64,000 bases of DNA from assembly GCF_009663395.1 (NCBI RefSeq), contig NZ_QKNW01000001.1:1674001-1738000 (forward strand), given 5' to 3'. Numbering within the stretch: the first letter of the stretch is position 1; each line of letters begins with the position of its first letter. This DNA is from Halosegnis longus. Lineage in GTDB: Archaea; Halobacteriota; Halobacteria; Halobacteriales; Haloarculaceae. Positions 26,330 to 35,847 of the stretch are shown piece after piece. Made by a program: the position numbers and the translations under genes. The notes beneath the pieces were generated by a model. It worked only from the letters and a program-made list of their open reading frames with translations, did no database searches and was not told the DNA's origin.

Positions 26330-28243
26330 ATGACGAGCAACAAGATTCTCGGTATCGACCTCGGGACCACGAACTCTGCGTTCGCGGTGATGGAGGGTAA
26401 CGACCCCGAGATTATCGTCAACGCGGAAGGCGACCGGACGACCCCGTCGGTCGTGGCGTTCACCGACGACGAGGAGCGACTCGTCGGGAAGCCGGCAAAG
26501 AACCAGGGCGTCCAGAACCCAGAGCGCACGATCTCCTCGATCAAGCGCCACATGGGCGAGGAAGACTACACCGTCGACATCGACGGCGAGGAGTACACGC
26601 CCGAGCAGATTTCGGCGATGATTCTCCAGAAGATCAAGCGCGACGCCGAGGAGTATCTCGGCGACGACGTTGAGAAGGCCGTCATCACGGTGCCGGCGTA
26701 CTTCAACGACCGCCAGCGACAGGCGACGAAAGACGCCGGCGAGATTGCCGGCTTCGAGGTCGAACGCATCGTCAACGAGCCGACCGCCGCCGCGATGGCG
26801 TACGGGCTCGACGACGAGACCGACCAGTCCGTCCTCGTGTACGACCTGGGCGGCGGGACGTTCGACGTGTCCGTCCTCGATTTGGGTGGTGGGGTCTACG
26901 AGGTCGTCGCCACGAACGGTGACAACGACCTCGGCGGCGACGACTGGGACGAGGCAATCATCGAGTACCTGGCCGACGAGTTCGAGGCCGAACACGGCAT
27001 CGACCTCCGCGAGGACCGCCAGGCGCTCCAGCGGCTCACCGAGGCGGCCGAGGAGGCGAAGGTGGAACTCTCCAGCCGGAAGGAGACCACCGTCACGCTC
27101 CCGTTCATCGCGGCCGACGACTCCGGGCCGAAGGACCTCGAACAGAAGATTTCGCGGGCGAAGTTCGAGTCGCTCACCTCCGACCTCACCGACCGCACCG
27201 TCGAGCCGACCAAGCAGGCGCTGTCGGACGCCGGCTACGACGCCTCCGACATCGACGAGGTCATCCTCGTGGGCGGCTCCACGCGGATGCCGCAGGTCCA
27301 GGACAAGGTCGAAGAAATCACCGGCCAGGAGCCGAAGAAGAACGTCAACCCCGACGAGGCCGTCGCGCTCGGCGCGGCCATCCAGGGTGGCGTGCTCTCG
27401 GGCGACGTGGACGACATCGTCCTGCTGGACGTGACGCCGCTCTCGCTCGGTATCGAGGTGAAGGGTGGGCTGTTCGAGCGACTCATCGAGAAGAACACTA
27501 CCATCCCGACCGAGGAGTCGAAGATCTTCACCACCGCGGCGGACAACCAGACGCAGGTGCAGATTCGCGTCTTCCAGGGCGAGCGTGAAATCGCCGAGGA
27601 GAACGAACTGCTCGGCGCGTTCCAGCTGACGGGCATCCCGCCGGCACCCGCCGGCACCCCGCAGATCGAGGTGACGTTCAACATCGACGAGAACGGTCTC
27701 GTCAACGTCGAAGCCGAGGACAAAGGCTCGGGCAACAAGGAGGACATCACCATCGAGGGTGGCGTCGGTCTCTCCGACGAGGAAATCGAGGAGATGCAGG
27801 AGGAAGCCGAGGCGCACGCCGAGGAGGACAAGGAGCGTCGCGAGCGCATCGAAGCGCGCAACGACGCCGAGAGCGCGGTCCAGCGCGCCGAGAGCCTGCT
27901 CGAAGAGAACGAGGAGGAACTCGACGGCGACGTCATCGACAACATCCACGACGCCATCGAGGACGTGGAGGCCGTGCTCGACGACGAGGACGCCACCACC
28001 GACGAACTGGAGGAAGTGACCGAGGAACTCAGCAGCGAACTCCAGGAGATCGGCAAGCAGATGTACCAGCAGGAGGCCGGCCAGCAGGCCGCCGGCGGTG
28101 CCGGTGGCATGGGCGGCATGGGCGGCGCTGGTCCCGGCGGCATGGGCGGTGCCGGTCCCGAGGGCGACGGCGAGGACGGCGAGTACGTCGACGCCGACTT
28201 CGAGGACGTCGACGACGAGGAACGCGACGAAGACGAAGAGTAA
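26330..28243 (+). CDS. dnaK: Molecular chaperone DnaK (Hsp70)
   Basis: 637 residues from ATG 26330 (two codons after GTG 26324). The ATPase domain shows [33 protein letters not shown] and [13 protein letters not shown]; the substrate domain holds [13 protein letters not shown]. The lid helix is followed by a Gly/Met-rich tail ([16 protein letters not shown]) and an acidic end. Archaeal Hsp70 was acquired from bacteria, and the bacterial partners GrpE and DnaJ lie on either side here. The Gly/Met tail is mirrored in the linker of the neighbouring DnaJ. Confidence 0.97.
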   Translation: MTSNKILGIDLGTTNSAFAVMEGNDPEIIVNAEGDRTTPSVVAFTDDEERLVGKPAKNQGVQNPERTISSIKRHMGEEDYTVDIDGEEYTPEQISAMILQKIKRDAEEYLGDDVEKAVITVPAYFNDRQRQATKDAGEIAGFEVERIVNEPTAAAMAYGLDDETDQSVLVYDLGGGTFDVSVLDLGGGVYEVVATNGDNDLGGDDWDEAIIEYLADEFEAEHGIDLREDRQALQRLTEAAEEAKVELSSRKETTVTLPFIAADDSGPKDLEQKISRAKFESLTSDLTDRTVEPTKQALSDAGYDASDIDEVILVGGSTRMPQVQDKVEEITGQEPKKNVNPDEAVALGAAIQGGVLSGDVDDIVLLDVTPLSLGIEVKGGLFERLIEKNTTIPTEESKIFTTAADNQTQVQIRVFQGEREIAEENELLGAFQLTGIPPAPAGTPQIEVTFNIDENGLVNVEAEDKGSGNKEDITIEGGVGLSDEEIEEMQEEAEAHAEEDKERRERIEARNDAESAVQRAESLLEENEEELDGDVIDNIHDAIEDVEAVLDDEDATTDELEEVTEELSSELQEIGKQMYQQEAGQQAAGGAGGMGGMGGAGPGGMGGAGPEGDGEDGEYVDADFEDVDDEERDEDEE

Positions 28244-28300
28244 GCCCGCTCGCTGACGTTCTTCCCCAACCGTGAACTACCCCGACTCGTACCCTCGGGT

Positions 28301-28618
28301 ATGAGTCGAGAGTACGACAAGCTCGTTCGCGACGATGTCCCCGACCTGCTGCGTCGCGACGGGAAACGCGTCGCGACCCACACGGCAGACGACGCCGAGT
28401 ACGTCGAGCGACTGAACGCGAAGCTGGACGAGGAGATCGCCGAGTACCGCGAGGACGGCACGCTCGAGGAGCTGGCGGACGTGCTCGAAGTCGTCTACGC
28501 GCTCGCGGCCGCGGAAGGGGCGACCCGGAGCGAACTGGAGGAACTCCGGGCGGAGAAAGCCGACCGCAACGGTCGATTCATCGACCGCGTCGTGGTGGAG
28601 TCGGTCGCCGACCAGTAG
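28301..28618 (+). CDS. MazG-like nucleotide pyrophosphohydrolase
   Basis: 105 residues. KLVRDDVPDLLRRDGKRV is the start typical of the archaeal phosphoribosyl-ATP pyrophosphohydrolase-like (MazG superfamily) proteins. The metal site EExxE...ExxD is seen in LDEEIAEY and LEELADVLEVVYALA. Such proteins hydrolyse NTPs or house-clean modified nucleotides. It follows dnaK after about 57 bases and may be cotranscribed with it, though no functional link to chaperones is known. Confidence 0.85.
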   Translation: MSREYDKLVRDDVPDLLRRDGKRVATHTADDAEYVERLNAKLDEEIAEYREDGTLEELADVLEVVYALAAAEGATRSELEELRAEKADRNGRFIDRVVVESVADQ

Positions 28619-28654
28619 CGACTGTCGCTACTGCCGGCGAGAAACGTTCGCGAT

Positions 28655-28804
28655 TCAGAGCGCGTCGCCGCCGTGCTGGAGCGTCAGCTCCTCGGCGTGG
28701 TAGATGTCGATGAGTTCCGACACCACGTCGTCGTAGCTCTGTCCCTCGACGCGGATGGCGTCGAGCCGTTCGAGCGTCTCCTCGGAGAGTTCTGTCTCGG
28801 ACAT
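28655..28804 (-). CDS. VapB-type antitoxin-like small protein (orphan)
   Basis: 49 residues from ATG 28804 (MSETELSEETLERLDAIRVE). The pattern L-S-E-E-T-x-x-R-L followed by SYDDVVSELIDIY is that of haloarchaeal DUF7557/VapB-like ribbon-helix-helix proteins. No VapC or other toxin gene is next to it. It sits between the MazG-like gene and dnaJ, on the opposite strand. It may act as a small DNA-binding regulator. The short length is normal for the family. Confidence 0.7.
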   Translation of the reverse strand: MSETELSEETLERLDAIRVEGQSYDDVVSELIDIYHAEELTLQHGGDAL

Positions 28805-28895
28805 ACACGAGGCTACTCGATAATCGGATAAAAGAGTCGGGGACTGACCGTCGGGACCCGTTCCTTTCAAACGTCTCGGCGAGTTACGGCAGGTA

Positions 28896-30050
28896 ATGAG
28901 TCAGGACTTCTACGACGTGCTCGGGGTGTCACGCGACGCCGACGAGGACGAAATCAAGGAGGCGTACCGCGAGAAGGCTCGCGAGTACCACCCCGACGTG
29001 TCCGACGACCCCAACGCCGAAGAGAAGTTCAAGAAAGCGAAGAAGGCCAAGGAGGTGCTCACGGACGAGGAACAGCGCCGGATGTACGACCAGATGGGCC
29101 ACGAGCAGTTCGAGCAGGCAGAGAAACGCGGCGGCACCGACGCCGGCGGCGGCATGGGCGGCATGGGTGGCATGGGCGGTCAGGGGAACCCGTTCGGCGG
29201 TGGCGGCGGCGGGATGGGCGACATCTTCGACCAGTTCTTCGGCGGCGGTGGTAGCCAACAGGGCGGCCCCCAACAGGGCCGTGACCTCCGCACCCGGATG
29301 AACATCTCGATGGAGGCGGCCTACGAGGGCATCACTCGGGAGTTCACCGTCACCCGCCCCGAGGCGTGTCCCGACTGCGACGGCGACGGTCACCCGCCCG
29401 ACGCCGACGCACAGACCTGCCCCGAGTGTAACGGACAGGGCCAGACGACCCGCGTCCAGCAGACGCCGCTCGGCCGCGTCCAGCAGCGCCAGACCTGCCC
29501 TCGCTGTGAGGGTGACGGCACGCTCTACTCGGAGACCTGTTCCACCTGCGGCGGCGACGGCCGCGTCCAGCGCGAGGTCACGCTCCAGGTCGACGTGCCG
29601 GCCGGTATCCGCGACGGCCAGACCCTCCGCATGAGCGGCGAAGGTGCCCCCGGCGAGAACGGCGGCCGGAAGGGCGACCTCCTCATCGAGGTGGCCATCG
29701 ACCCGCACCCGGACTTCGAACGCGACGGCGACGACCTGCATTACGACGCCGCGGTCTCGTTCCCGAAGGCCGTCTTCGGCGCGAGCATCGAGGTACCGAC
29801 GCTCGACGGCCCCGTCGAGATGGACATCGACCCCGGCACGCAGTCTGGCGAGCGGTTCCGGCTCAAGGGGAAGGGGATGCCCCGCCTTCGCGGGCGCGGC
29901 CACGGCGACATGTACGTGACCGTGCAGGTCGTCACGCCGACGGACCTCAACAGCGAACAGCAGGCGGCGCTCGAACAGTTCGCGGAGGCCGGCGGCGAGG
30001 AGGTCGACGTGGACGAGGGGTTCTTCGAGAAAATCAAGAACTCCTTCTAG
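28896..30050 (+). CDS. dnaJ: Chaperone DnaJ (Hsp40)
   Basis: 384 residues. The J domain has the HPD tripeptide in AREYHPDVSDDP. A Gly/Met/Phe-rich linker follows, containing [11 protein letters not shown] and GDIFDQFFGGG. Four CxxCxGxG zinc repeats come next (CPDCDGDG, CPECNGQG, CPRCEGDG, CSTCGGDG), then the C-terminal substrate domains. It stimulates DnaK ATPase and delivers clients. A CTTTCAAAC element about 28 bases upstream suggests its own leaderless promoter. A structured repeat starts directly after the stop codon. Confidence 0.97.
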   Translation: MSQDFYDVLGVSRDADEDEIKEAYREKAREYHPDVSDDPNAEEKFKKAKKAKEVLTDEEQRRMYDQMGHEQFEQAEKRGGTDAGGGMGGMGGMGGQGNPFGGGGGGMGDIFDQFFGGGGSQQGGPQQGRDLRTRMNISMEAAYEGITREFTVTRPEACPDCDGDGHPPDADAQTCPECNGQGQTTRVQQTPLGRVQQRQTCPRCEGDGTLYSETCSTCGGDGRVQREVTLQVDVPAGIRDGQTLRMSGEGAPGENGGRKGDLLIEVAIDPHPDFERDGDDLHYDAAVSFPKAVFGASIEVPTLDGPVEMDIDPGTQSGERFRLKGKGMPRLRGRGHGDMYVTVQVVTPTDLNSEQQAALEQFAEAGGEEVDVDEGFFEKIKNSF

Positions 30051-30180
30051 CGCACCTTTTTGCTGCGTCGGGTGCGCTTCGCGCACCACTCCTTGCAAAA
30101 ATCTGCATCAAAAACCGCAGCCGAGCCTCCCTGCGGTCGGCTCGGGGAAACGCCTCGCTTCGCTCGACGTATGCTCGTTG
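30051..30180 (+). repeat. Dispersed structured intergenic repeat, copy C
   Basis: This starts right after the dnaJ stop. TTTTTGC pairs with GCAAAAA, the inner hairpin is GGTGCGCTTCGCGCACC, and the second hairpin has perfect seven-base arms CCGAGCC and GGCTCGG. It ends GGGGAAACG...CGTATGCT. The arms differ from copies A and B but still pair. Confidence 0.75.
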
Positions 30181-30251
30181 GTGCGTTGCTGGCCTGCCGC
30201 AGTTAGCCACTCAACACACCCCTTTTCGCGCTCCCGGTCCAACCCTCGCGC

Positions 30252-30965
30252 ATGTCCGAGCAGTTCCAGACGCTCGCGGACGTGCTCGCCCGCGACCGCC
30301 GGAGCGACCATCTGGCACACCTGCACGCGCCGTCCGAGCGTAGCTACGACTACCGGCGCTTTCTCACGACCGCGTGGAAATCCGGCCTGTTCTTCCGCAA
30401 CGAGGGCGTCCGCGGCGGGATGGCCGTCGCCATCGCCGGCGACCCCATCCCCGAGACCGTGCTCTCCTTCCTCGGTGCTGGCCTGCTCGGTGCGACCGTC
30501 GAGTTCGAACCCGACACGCTCTCCGAAGGGACGAAGGCGCTCGTCGCGCCCACCGGCCGCATCAGGGAGTTCGACACCGCCCCCGGCACGCGACTCGTCG
30601 GCTACGGCGAGGAACCGGACGACCCCGCCGTCTCCTACTGGGAGCGCGACGTGTGGAGCGAGAACCCCACGCTCCCCCCGGACCCGGTCGCGCCTGACGA
30701 CCCACTGCTCCGCACCGCCGACACGACATACAGCCACGCCGACCTGCTCGATGCGGCCGTCGCGACCGCGACCGAGCACGGACTCGACGCGGGCGACGAG
30801 GTCGTGATTCGGACGCCGCTCACCGACCCCGGCACCGTCGTCGGCCTGCTCGTCCCGCTGGTCGCCGGCGCGACGCTCGTCGTGCCCAACGACGAGACGG
30901 TCGGCACGCTCGGGATCGGGTCGGGACCGGACGACGCGACGATCCGCCCCGCCGACATCTGGTAG
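30252..30965 (+). CDS. Adenylate-forming enzyme-like protein lacking the ATP loop
   Basis: 237 residues. Two segments resemble the N-terminal subdomains of ANL-superfamily (acetyl-CoA synthetase-like) enzymes. The first is YDYRRFLTTAWKSGLFFRNE with the following GAGLLGATVEFEPD; the second is TTYSHADLLDAAVATATEHG with LVPLVAGATLVVPND. The Ser/Thr/Gly-rich P-loop and the C-terminal catalytic Lys region are absent, so it cannot form an acyl-adenylate on its own. It may be a regulator or subunit. A complete acetyl-CoA synthetase lies two genes away, and the MFS carrier follows. Similar short haloarchaeal proteins are, from memory, annotated as acetyl-CoA synthetase. Confidence 0.75.
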   Translation: MSEQFQTLADVLARDRRSDHLAHLHAPSERSYDYRRFLTTAWKSGLFFRNEGVRGGMAVAIAGDPIPETVLSFLGAGLLGATVEFEPDTLSEGTKALVAPTGRIREFDTAPGTRLVGYGEEPDDPAVSYWERDVWSENPTLPPDPVAPDDPLLRTADTTYSHADLLDAAVATATEHGLDAGDEVVIRTPLTDPGTVVGLLVPLVAGATLVVPNDETVGTLGIGSGPDDATIRPADIW

Positions 30966-30974
30966 CGAGCCAAT

Positions 30975-30984
30975 CTTTTTATCC
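30975..30984 (+). promoter_or_regulatory. TATA box of the MFS carrier gene
   Basis: CTTTTTATCC is centred about 26 bases before GTG 31005. This spacing supports a leaderless transcript and the GTG start rather than ATG 31026. Confidence 0.5.
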
Positions 30985-31004
30985 GCGCTGTGTGACTCGC
31001 CCTC

Positions 31005-32231
31005 GTGCGGTCACGACTCGCGGCGATGGAGTTCTACTACGGGTGGGTCATCACCGGCGCGTGTTTCCTCGCCGCGGGCACGCTGTTCGGGCTGACGTAC
31101 TCGTTTAGCGTCTTCTTCGACGCGCTCGCGGCGACGTTTCCGGTCACGCCCGCCCGTATCTCCCTCGTCTTCGGCGTCCAGACCGCGACCCTGTATCTCG
31201 GCGGCGCGGTGCTCGGCCGACTGCTCGACCGGTTCGGCCCGCGTGCCATGCTCGGTGTCGGTACGCTCCTGTTGCCCGGCGGACTGCTGCTCGCGGCTCG
31301 CGCCGACAGCATCCTCGTGTTCACCCTCGCGTACGGCGTCGTGACGGGAGCCGGAATGAGCTGTTGTTACGTCGTCGCGTACGCGAGCATCCCCTCGTGG
31401 TTCGGGCGACGCCGCGGCTTCGCCAACGGCATCGCGGCCGCCGGGCTCGGAGCCGGACTGATTGCCGTCGTCCCTGCTGCCTCGCGGCTCACGCAGACGG
31501 TCGGCTGGCGGCGGGCCTTCACGCTCCTCGCGGTCGGGCTCGGCGGGGCGCTGCTGCTCGCGACCCTCGTCCTCGCCCGGCCGAGCGACGTAGACGCCGA
31601 CCGCTCGGGTGAGTTTCCCGACGGCGTGCCGAGCAGTGACGCCGACAGCGGGCCGCCGGCCCGCGACACCATCCTCTCGCTCCCGTTCGCGCTCGTCGTG
31701 CTCGGGTGGGCGGGGGTGTACGCCACGCTGTTCGTGCTCATCAACCATCTCGTCCCCTACGCCGACGGGCTCGGGATTCGGTGGGCCGGCGTGACGGGAA
31801 TCAGCGCGCTCGGGTTCGCAACGGCGGGAGCCCGACTCGCCATCGGCTACGGCTCCGACAGCCTCGGCCGCGTCAAGGTCTTCGTCGCCTGTTCGACCCT
31901 GATGGGCGCGTGTCTGCTCGCGCTCCCGCTCGCCCGCGGGCCGGTCGGTATCGTCGCTATCGCCGTCGTCTTCGGCGTCGGCTACGGCGGCAACGGTGCG
32001 CTTTTGTCCCCGCTCGTCGCCGACCTGTTCGGCGTCGCCAACATCGGCACGCTCCACGGTGTCGCCTCGACCGCGTTCGCGCTGGCCGGCCTCACCGCGC
32101 CACCGCTCGCGACGACCGTCGCCGCCTCCGACGGCTACCCGCTCGTCTTCCTCGTGACCGGCGTCGCCGGTCTGCTCGGTGCGGGCTGTCTCGTGCTCGC
32201 CGGGCGCACCGCGCCGCGGCCGGCCGCCTAA
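31005..32231 (+). CDS. MFS transporter, oxalate/formate antiporter-like
   Basis: 408 residues from GTG 31005 (ATG 31026 possible). Twelve hydrophobic segments; FYYGWVITGACFLAAG at the start and GLTYSFSVFFDALAATF match the OFA/monocarboxylate group. The cytoplasmic loop motif appears as LGRLLDRFGPRAMLGVG. A central polar loop separates the two six-helix halves. It probably carries a small organic acid. The flanking acetyl-CoA synthetase, convergent and sharing four bases with it, makes acetate or a similar acid plausible, but this is inference. Confidence 0.87.
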   Translation: MRSRLAAMEFYYGWVITGACFLAAGTLFGLTYSFSVFFDALAATFPVTPARISLVFGVQTATLYLGGAVLGRLLDRFGPRAMLGVGTLLLPGGLLLAARADSILVFTLAYGVVTGAGMSCCYVVAYASIPSWFGRRRGFANGIAAAGLGAGLIAVVPAASRLTQTVGWRRAFTLLAVGLGGALLLATLVLARPSDVDADRSGEFPDGVPSSDADSGPPARDTILSLPFALVVLGWAGVYATLFVLINHLVPYADGLGIRWAGVTGISALGFATAGARLAIGYGSDSLGRVKVFVACSTLMGACLLALPLARGPVGIVAIAVVFGVGYGGNGALLSPLVADLFGVANIGTLHGVASTAFALAGLTAPPLATTVAASDGYPLVFLVTGVAGLLGAGCLVLAGRTAPRPAA

Positions 32232-34234
32232 CGCGCGTTCTCCAAGCCGTCGAGCGCCCCCGGATTCTCGATGGAGGACATATCGCCGAGGTCCTCGTCG
32301 GTGTAGGTCGCCTGCACGGCTCGGCGGATAATCTTCCCCGACTGCGTCTTGGGGAACTCGTCGACGAACAACACCTCGCGCGGGCGGAACGGCTTGCCCA
32401 ACTCCTCGCCGATGAGCGACCGAATCTCCCCGCGCAGCGCGTCGGTCTCGTCCACGCCGTCCTCGACGATGACGTAGAGCACGACCGCCGTGCCGGTGGT
32501 GTCGTCGGGGACGCCGACCGCGGCGGCCTGATTCACGGATTCGTGGTCGATGGCCGCACCCTCCACCTCCGCCGGCCCGACCTTCCGGCCCGAGACGTTG
32601 AGCACGTCGTCGGCTCGGCCGTGGAGGAACCAGAAGCCGTCCGTATCCTGTTGTGCCCAGTCGCCGTGGTCCCACATATCCCCGAATCGGGACCAGTACT
32701 CGTCGAGATACCGCTCGTCACCCGACCACAGCGATTTCGTCATCGAGGGACACGAGTCGGTCGCGACGAGATACCCCCGCTCGTTGTCGTCGGCCACCGA
32801 CTGCCCGGTCGCGTCTACGATGTCGATAGCCATCCCCAGTCCGGGCTTGCCGAGCGTACACGGCTTGAGATCCGAAATCGGGAGCGGCATCAGGAAGGAG
32901 CCACAGATTTCGGTCCCGCCGGAGATGTTGACGATCGGCGCTTGCTCGTTGCCGACGTGCTCGTAGAACCACTGCCACGACTCGGGGTCCCACGGCTCGC
33001 CCGTCGAGCCGAGGATGCGCAGCGACGAGAGGTCGTGGCCGTCGAGCCACTCGTCGCCCTGCTTGCGGAGCGCTCGGATGGCGGTCGGGGAAATCCCGAA
33101 CTGCGTGAGGTCGTGGCGGTCGATCATCTCCCAGAAGCGGTCCGGCTGTGGGTGGTCCGGCGCACCCTCGTACATGAACATCGTCCCGCCGAAGGTGTGG
33201 GTGCCGATGAGCGTCCACGGTCCCATCATCCAGCCGATGTCGCTCACCCAGAAGAAGCGGTCGCTGGGTTTGAGGTCGAACCCGAAGTACACCTCCTTGG
33301 CACACTGAAGCTGTGCGCCCGCCTGCGTGTGGACGATGCCTTTCGGCTGGCCGGTCGTCCCCGAGGAGTACAGCAGCATGGACTCGGCGCTCGCGTCCAG
33401 CGTCCGGGTGTCGAACTCGTCGTCCTGCGTTTCGATTGCTTCCGTCCAGAACAGGTCCCGCTCGCCGGTCATCGACGGCTCGCTGTCAGCGAACCGGCGG
33501 TAGACGACGACGCTGGACACGTCGGTGTCGGCCTGTGCGAGCGCCTCGTCGGCGCTGTCCTTCAGCCCGATGCGCGAACCGCGCCGCGAGAAACCGTCGG
33601 CGGTGAACAACACGTCCACCTCGGGGTCTTCGAGGCGGGTCGCCGTCGCGTCGACGCCGAACCCCGAGAAGATGGGGACGGCAATCGCGCCGATCTTGAA
33701 ACAGCCGTAGAGGATGGCGATGATTTCCGGCGTCATCGGCATGTAGAGGGCGACCGTGTCCCCCTCCTCGATGCCGACGCTGTCGAGGTAGTTCGCCACC
33801 TGATTCGACCGGCGATACAGTTCGTGGTAGGTCAACTCTCGCGTCTCGCCGTCCTCGCCCTCCCAGATGCAGGCGACCTTGTTCCGGGTGTCGCTGCCGC
33901 GGGCGGCGTGGCGGTCGACGGTGTTGTGGGCGATGTTGAGCTGTCCGCCCGGATACCAGTCGGTGAACTGCGGACCGTCGCTGTTGTCGCGGGTGGCGTC
34001 GGGTTCACGCTGCCAGTCGATGCCGAGATACTCCGGTAGTTCCCCCCAGAACCACTCGACGCCGCTGTCGGGTTCTCCCGGCATCTCGGTCGTCGTGCGC
34101 TCGACGAGTTCGTCGTAGTCGTCGATACCGTACGTCTGCATGAAGTCGTAGACGTTGGTGGACTCGACGAACGCGTCGTCGGGTTCGTGGACGACGGTAT
34201 CGAGGTCTGCAAGTGTTGCCTCTTCGTTGCTCAT
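32228..34234 (-). CDS. acs: Acetate--CoA ligase (AMP-forming) family enzyme
   Basis: 668 residues. The ATP loop YSSGTTGQPKGIVHT, the motif NISGGTEICGSFLMPLP, FLHGRADDVLNVSGRKVGP and the catalytic Lys region FPKTQSGKIIRRAVQA are all present. Its N-terminal part (VEWFWGELPEYLGI) is like acetyl-CoA synthetases. It activates acetate or another short acid to the acyl-adenylate and then to acyl-CoA. Several such paralogues are common in haloarchaea, so acetate specificity is not proven. It faces the MFS carrier, with which it could form a uptake-and-activation pair. Confidence 0.92.
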   Translation of the reverse strand: MSNEEATLADLDTVVHEPDDAFVESTNVYDFMQTYGIDDYDELVERTTTEMPGEPDSGVEWFWGELPEYLGIDWQREPDATRDNSDGPQFTDWYPGGQLNIAHNTVDRHAARGSDTRNKVACIWEGEDGETRELTYHELYRRSNQVANYLDSVGIEEGDTVALYMPMTPEIIAILYGCFKIGAIAVPIFSGFGVDATATRLEDPEVDVLFTADGFSRRGSRIGLKDSADEALAQADTDVSSVVVYRRFADSEPSMTGERDLFWTEAIETQDDEFDTRTLDASAESMLLYSSGTTGQPKGIVHTQAGAQLQCAKEVYFGFDLKPSDRFFWVSDIGWMMGPWTLIGTHTFGGTMFMYEGAPDHPQPDRFWEMIDRHDLTQFGISPTAIRALRKQGDEWLDGHDLSSLRILGSTGEPWDPESWQWFYEHVGNEQAPIVNISGGTEICGSFLMPLPISDLKPCTLGKPGLGMAIDIVDATGQSVADDNERGYLVATDSCPSMTKSLWSGDERYLDEYWSRFGDMWDHGDWAQQDTDGFWFLHGRADDVLNVSGRKVGPAEVEGAAIDHESVNQAAAVGVPDDTTGTAVVLYVIVEDGVDETDALRGEIRSLIGEELGKPFRPREVLFVDEFPKTQSGKIIRRAVQATYTDEDLGDMSSIENPGALDGLENAR

Positions 34235-34362
34235 ACCCGGGTATCTGCCCGCCCCGGAATAATGGTTACCCGCGTTCGGGCGGACTGAGACGACAGTCGT
34301 CGGCGACTCGTCGCGAACGGTGCTCCGTTATGCTTTACTCGCCGGCCCCGAACCCTAATCTA

Positions 34363-35847
34363 ATGACCGCACAGACCGCCCAACAGGAGCTTTCGGCCGT
34401 CATCGGGCTGGAGGTCCACGTCCAGTTGGAGACGGCGACGAAGATCTTCTGTAGCTGTTCGACCGACGCCGCCGAGGGCGAGGAGCCGAACACGCGGACC
34501 TGCCCGACCTGTCTCGGTCTCCCCGGTGCGCTGCCCGTGCTCAACGAGGGAGCCGTCGAGGCCGCCGTCAAGGTCGGGAAGGCTATCGACGCCGACATCC
34601 CCGAGGAGACCCGGTTCCACCGGAAGAACTACTACTACCCCGACCTGCCGAAGAACTTCCAGATTACGCAGTACGACGCCCCCATCTGTGCGGACGGCAC
34701 GCTGCCGTTCCGCGTCGACGGCGACGAGCGGGCCGTCACCATCGACCGCGCCCACCTCGAAGAAGACCCCGGCAGCCTCCAGCACGCCGGCGGCTCCATC
34801 GACACCGCCGACTACACGCTCGTCAACTACAACCGCGCGGGGACGCCGCTGATGGAAATCGTCACCGCCCCGGAGTTCCGCGGTGCCGAGGAGGTGCGCT
34901 CCTTCCTCGCGAAACTGGAGGAGGTACTCGAGTATCTCGGCATCTTCGACTCCACGCGCGACGGGTCGCTCCGCATCGACGCGAACCTCTCGATTGTCGA
35001 GCGCGAGGACATCGGCGAGGACGGCTCGATTCCACAGGAGACGCTCGACGCCGCCAACCGCACCGAGGTGAAGAACATCTCCTCGCACAAGGGTGCCCAG
35101 AAGGCACTCGCCTACGAGGAGACTCGCCAGAAGAACGCGATTCGCCGCGGCCGCGAGGTCGAACAGGAGACGCGACACTGGGACGAGTCGCGCGGCATCA
35201 CCGTCTCGATGCGCTCGAAGGAAGAGGAGAAGGATTACCGCTACTTCCGGGAGGCCGACCTGCCGCCGCTGCGCGTCTCCGGCTGGAAGGACGAGATCTC
35301 GATTCCCGAACTCCCGGACGCGAGACGCGACCGCTTCCAGCGCGAGTACGACCTCTCGGCGGAGGCCGCCTCGAAGCTCACCTCCCGGAAGGCCGTCGCG
35401 GACCTGTTTGAGGACGTGGCCGACCGGTTCGACGCCGGCCTCGCGGCGACGTGGGTGGCCGACAACCTCCTCGGCGAACTCAACTACCGCGACATGACGA
35501 TTGCCGACGTAAGCGACCGCATCGACGAGTTCGAACACCTCATCGCGCTGGTCGCGGACGAGGAGATCACGACGAAAAACGCCGAGGAGACCGTCCTCCG
35601 GCGGATGCTCGATGACGGGCTCGACCCCGACACCATCGTCGAGGAGGAAGACCTCGGCAAGACCGACGACGACGCCGTCGTCGCCGCCGTCCGCGAGGCA
35701 ATCGAGGAGAATCCCGACGCCGTGGCCGACTACGAGGCCGGCGACGACGGCGCGATCAACTTCCTCGTCGGGCAGGTGATGGGGAAGACGGGCGGCTCTG
35801 CGGACCCCGGTACCGTCAACGAGCTTCTGCGAGAGGAGTTGCCGTAG
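34363..35847 (+). CDS. gatB: Asp-tRNA(Asn)/Glu-tRNA(Gln) amidotransferase subunit B
   Basis: 494 residues from ATG 34363. GLEVHVQLETATKIFCSC and PNTRTCPTCLGLPGALPVLN are the GatB core signatures, with Cys pairs for zinc. NYNRAGTPLMEIVTAPE and RSKEEEKDYRYFREADLPP follow, and the C-terminal tRNA-binding YqeY-like domain ends VGQVMGKTGGSADPGTVNEL. With GatA and GatC it converts misacylated tRNA to Gln- or Asn-tRNA. The partner genes are elsewhere. The stop codon abuts the convergent stop of the next gene (TAGCTA). Confidence 0.97.
   Translation: MTAQTAQQELSAVIGLEVHVQLETATKIFCSCSTDAAEGEEPNTRTCPTCLGLPGALPVLNEGAVEAAVKVGKAIDADIPEETRFHRKNYYYPDLPKNFQITQYDAPICADGTLPFRVDGDERAVTIDRAHLEEDPGSLQHAGGSIDTADYTLVNYNRAGTPLMEIVTAPEFRGAEEVRSFLAKLEEVLEYLGIFDSTRDGSLRIDANLSIVEREDIGEDGSIPQETLDAANRTEVKNISSHKGAQKALAYEETRQKNAIRRGREVEQETRHWDESRGITVSMRSKEEEKDYRYFREADLPPLRVSGWKDEISIPELPDARRDRFQREYDLSAEAASKLTSRKAVADLFEDVADRFDAGLAATWVADNLLGELNYRDMTIADVSDRIDEFEHLIALVADEEITTKNAEETVLRRMLDDGLDPDTIVEEEDLGKTDDDAVVAAVREAIEENPDAVADYEAGDDGAINFLVGQVMGKTGGSADPGTVNELLREELP

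Noticed and set aside
28655-28804. Complete toxin-antitoxin pair
   Set aside because: No toxin frame is present on either side; neighbours are MazG-like and DnaJ.
31706-34039. 777-codon plus-strand frame over the MFS and synthetase genes
   Set aside because: Crosses a real gene border and overlaps two families with complete motifs; no promoter.
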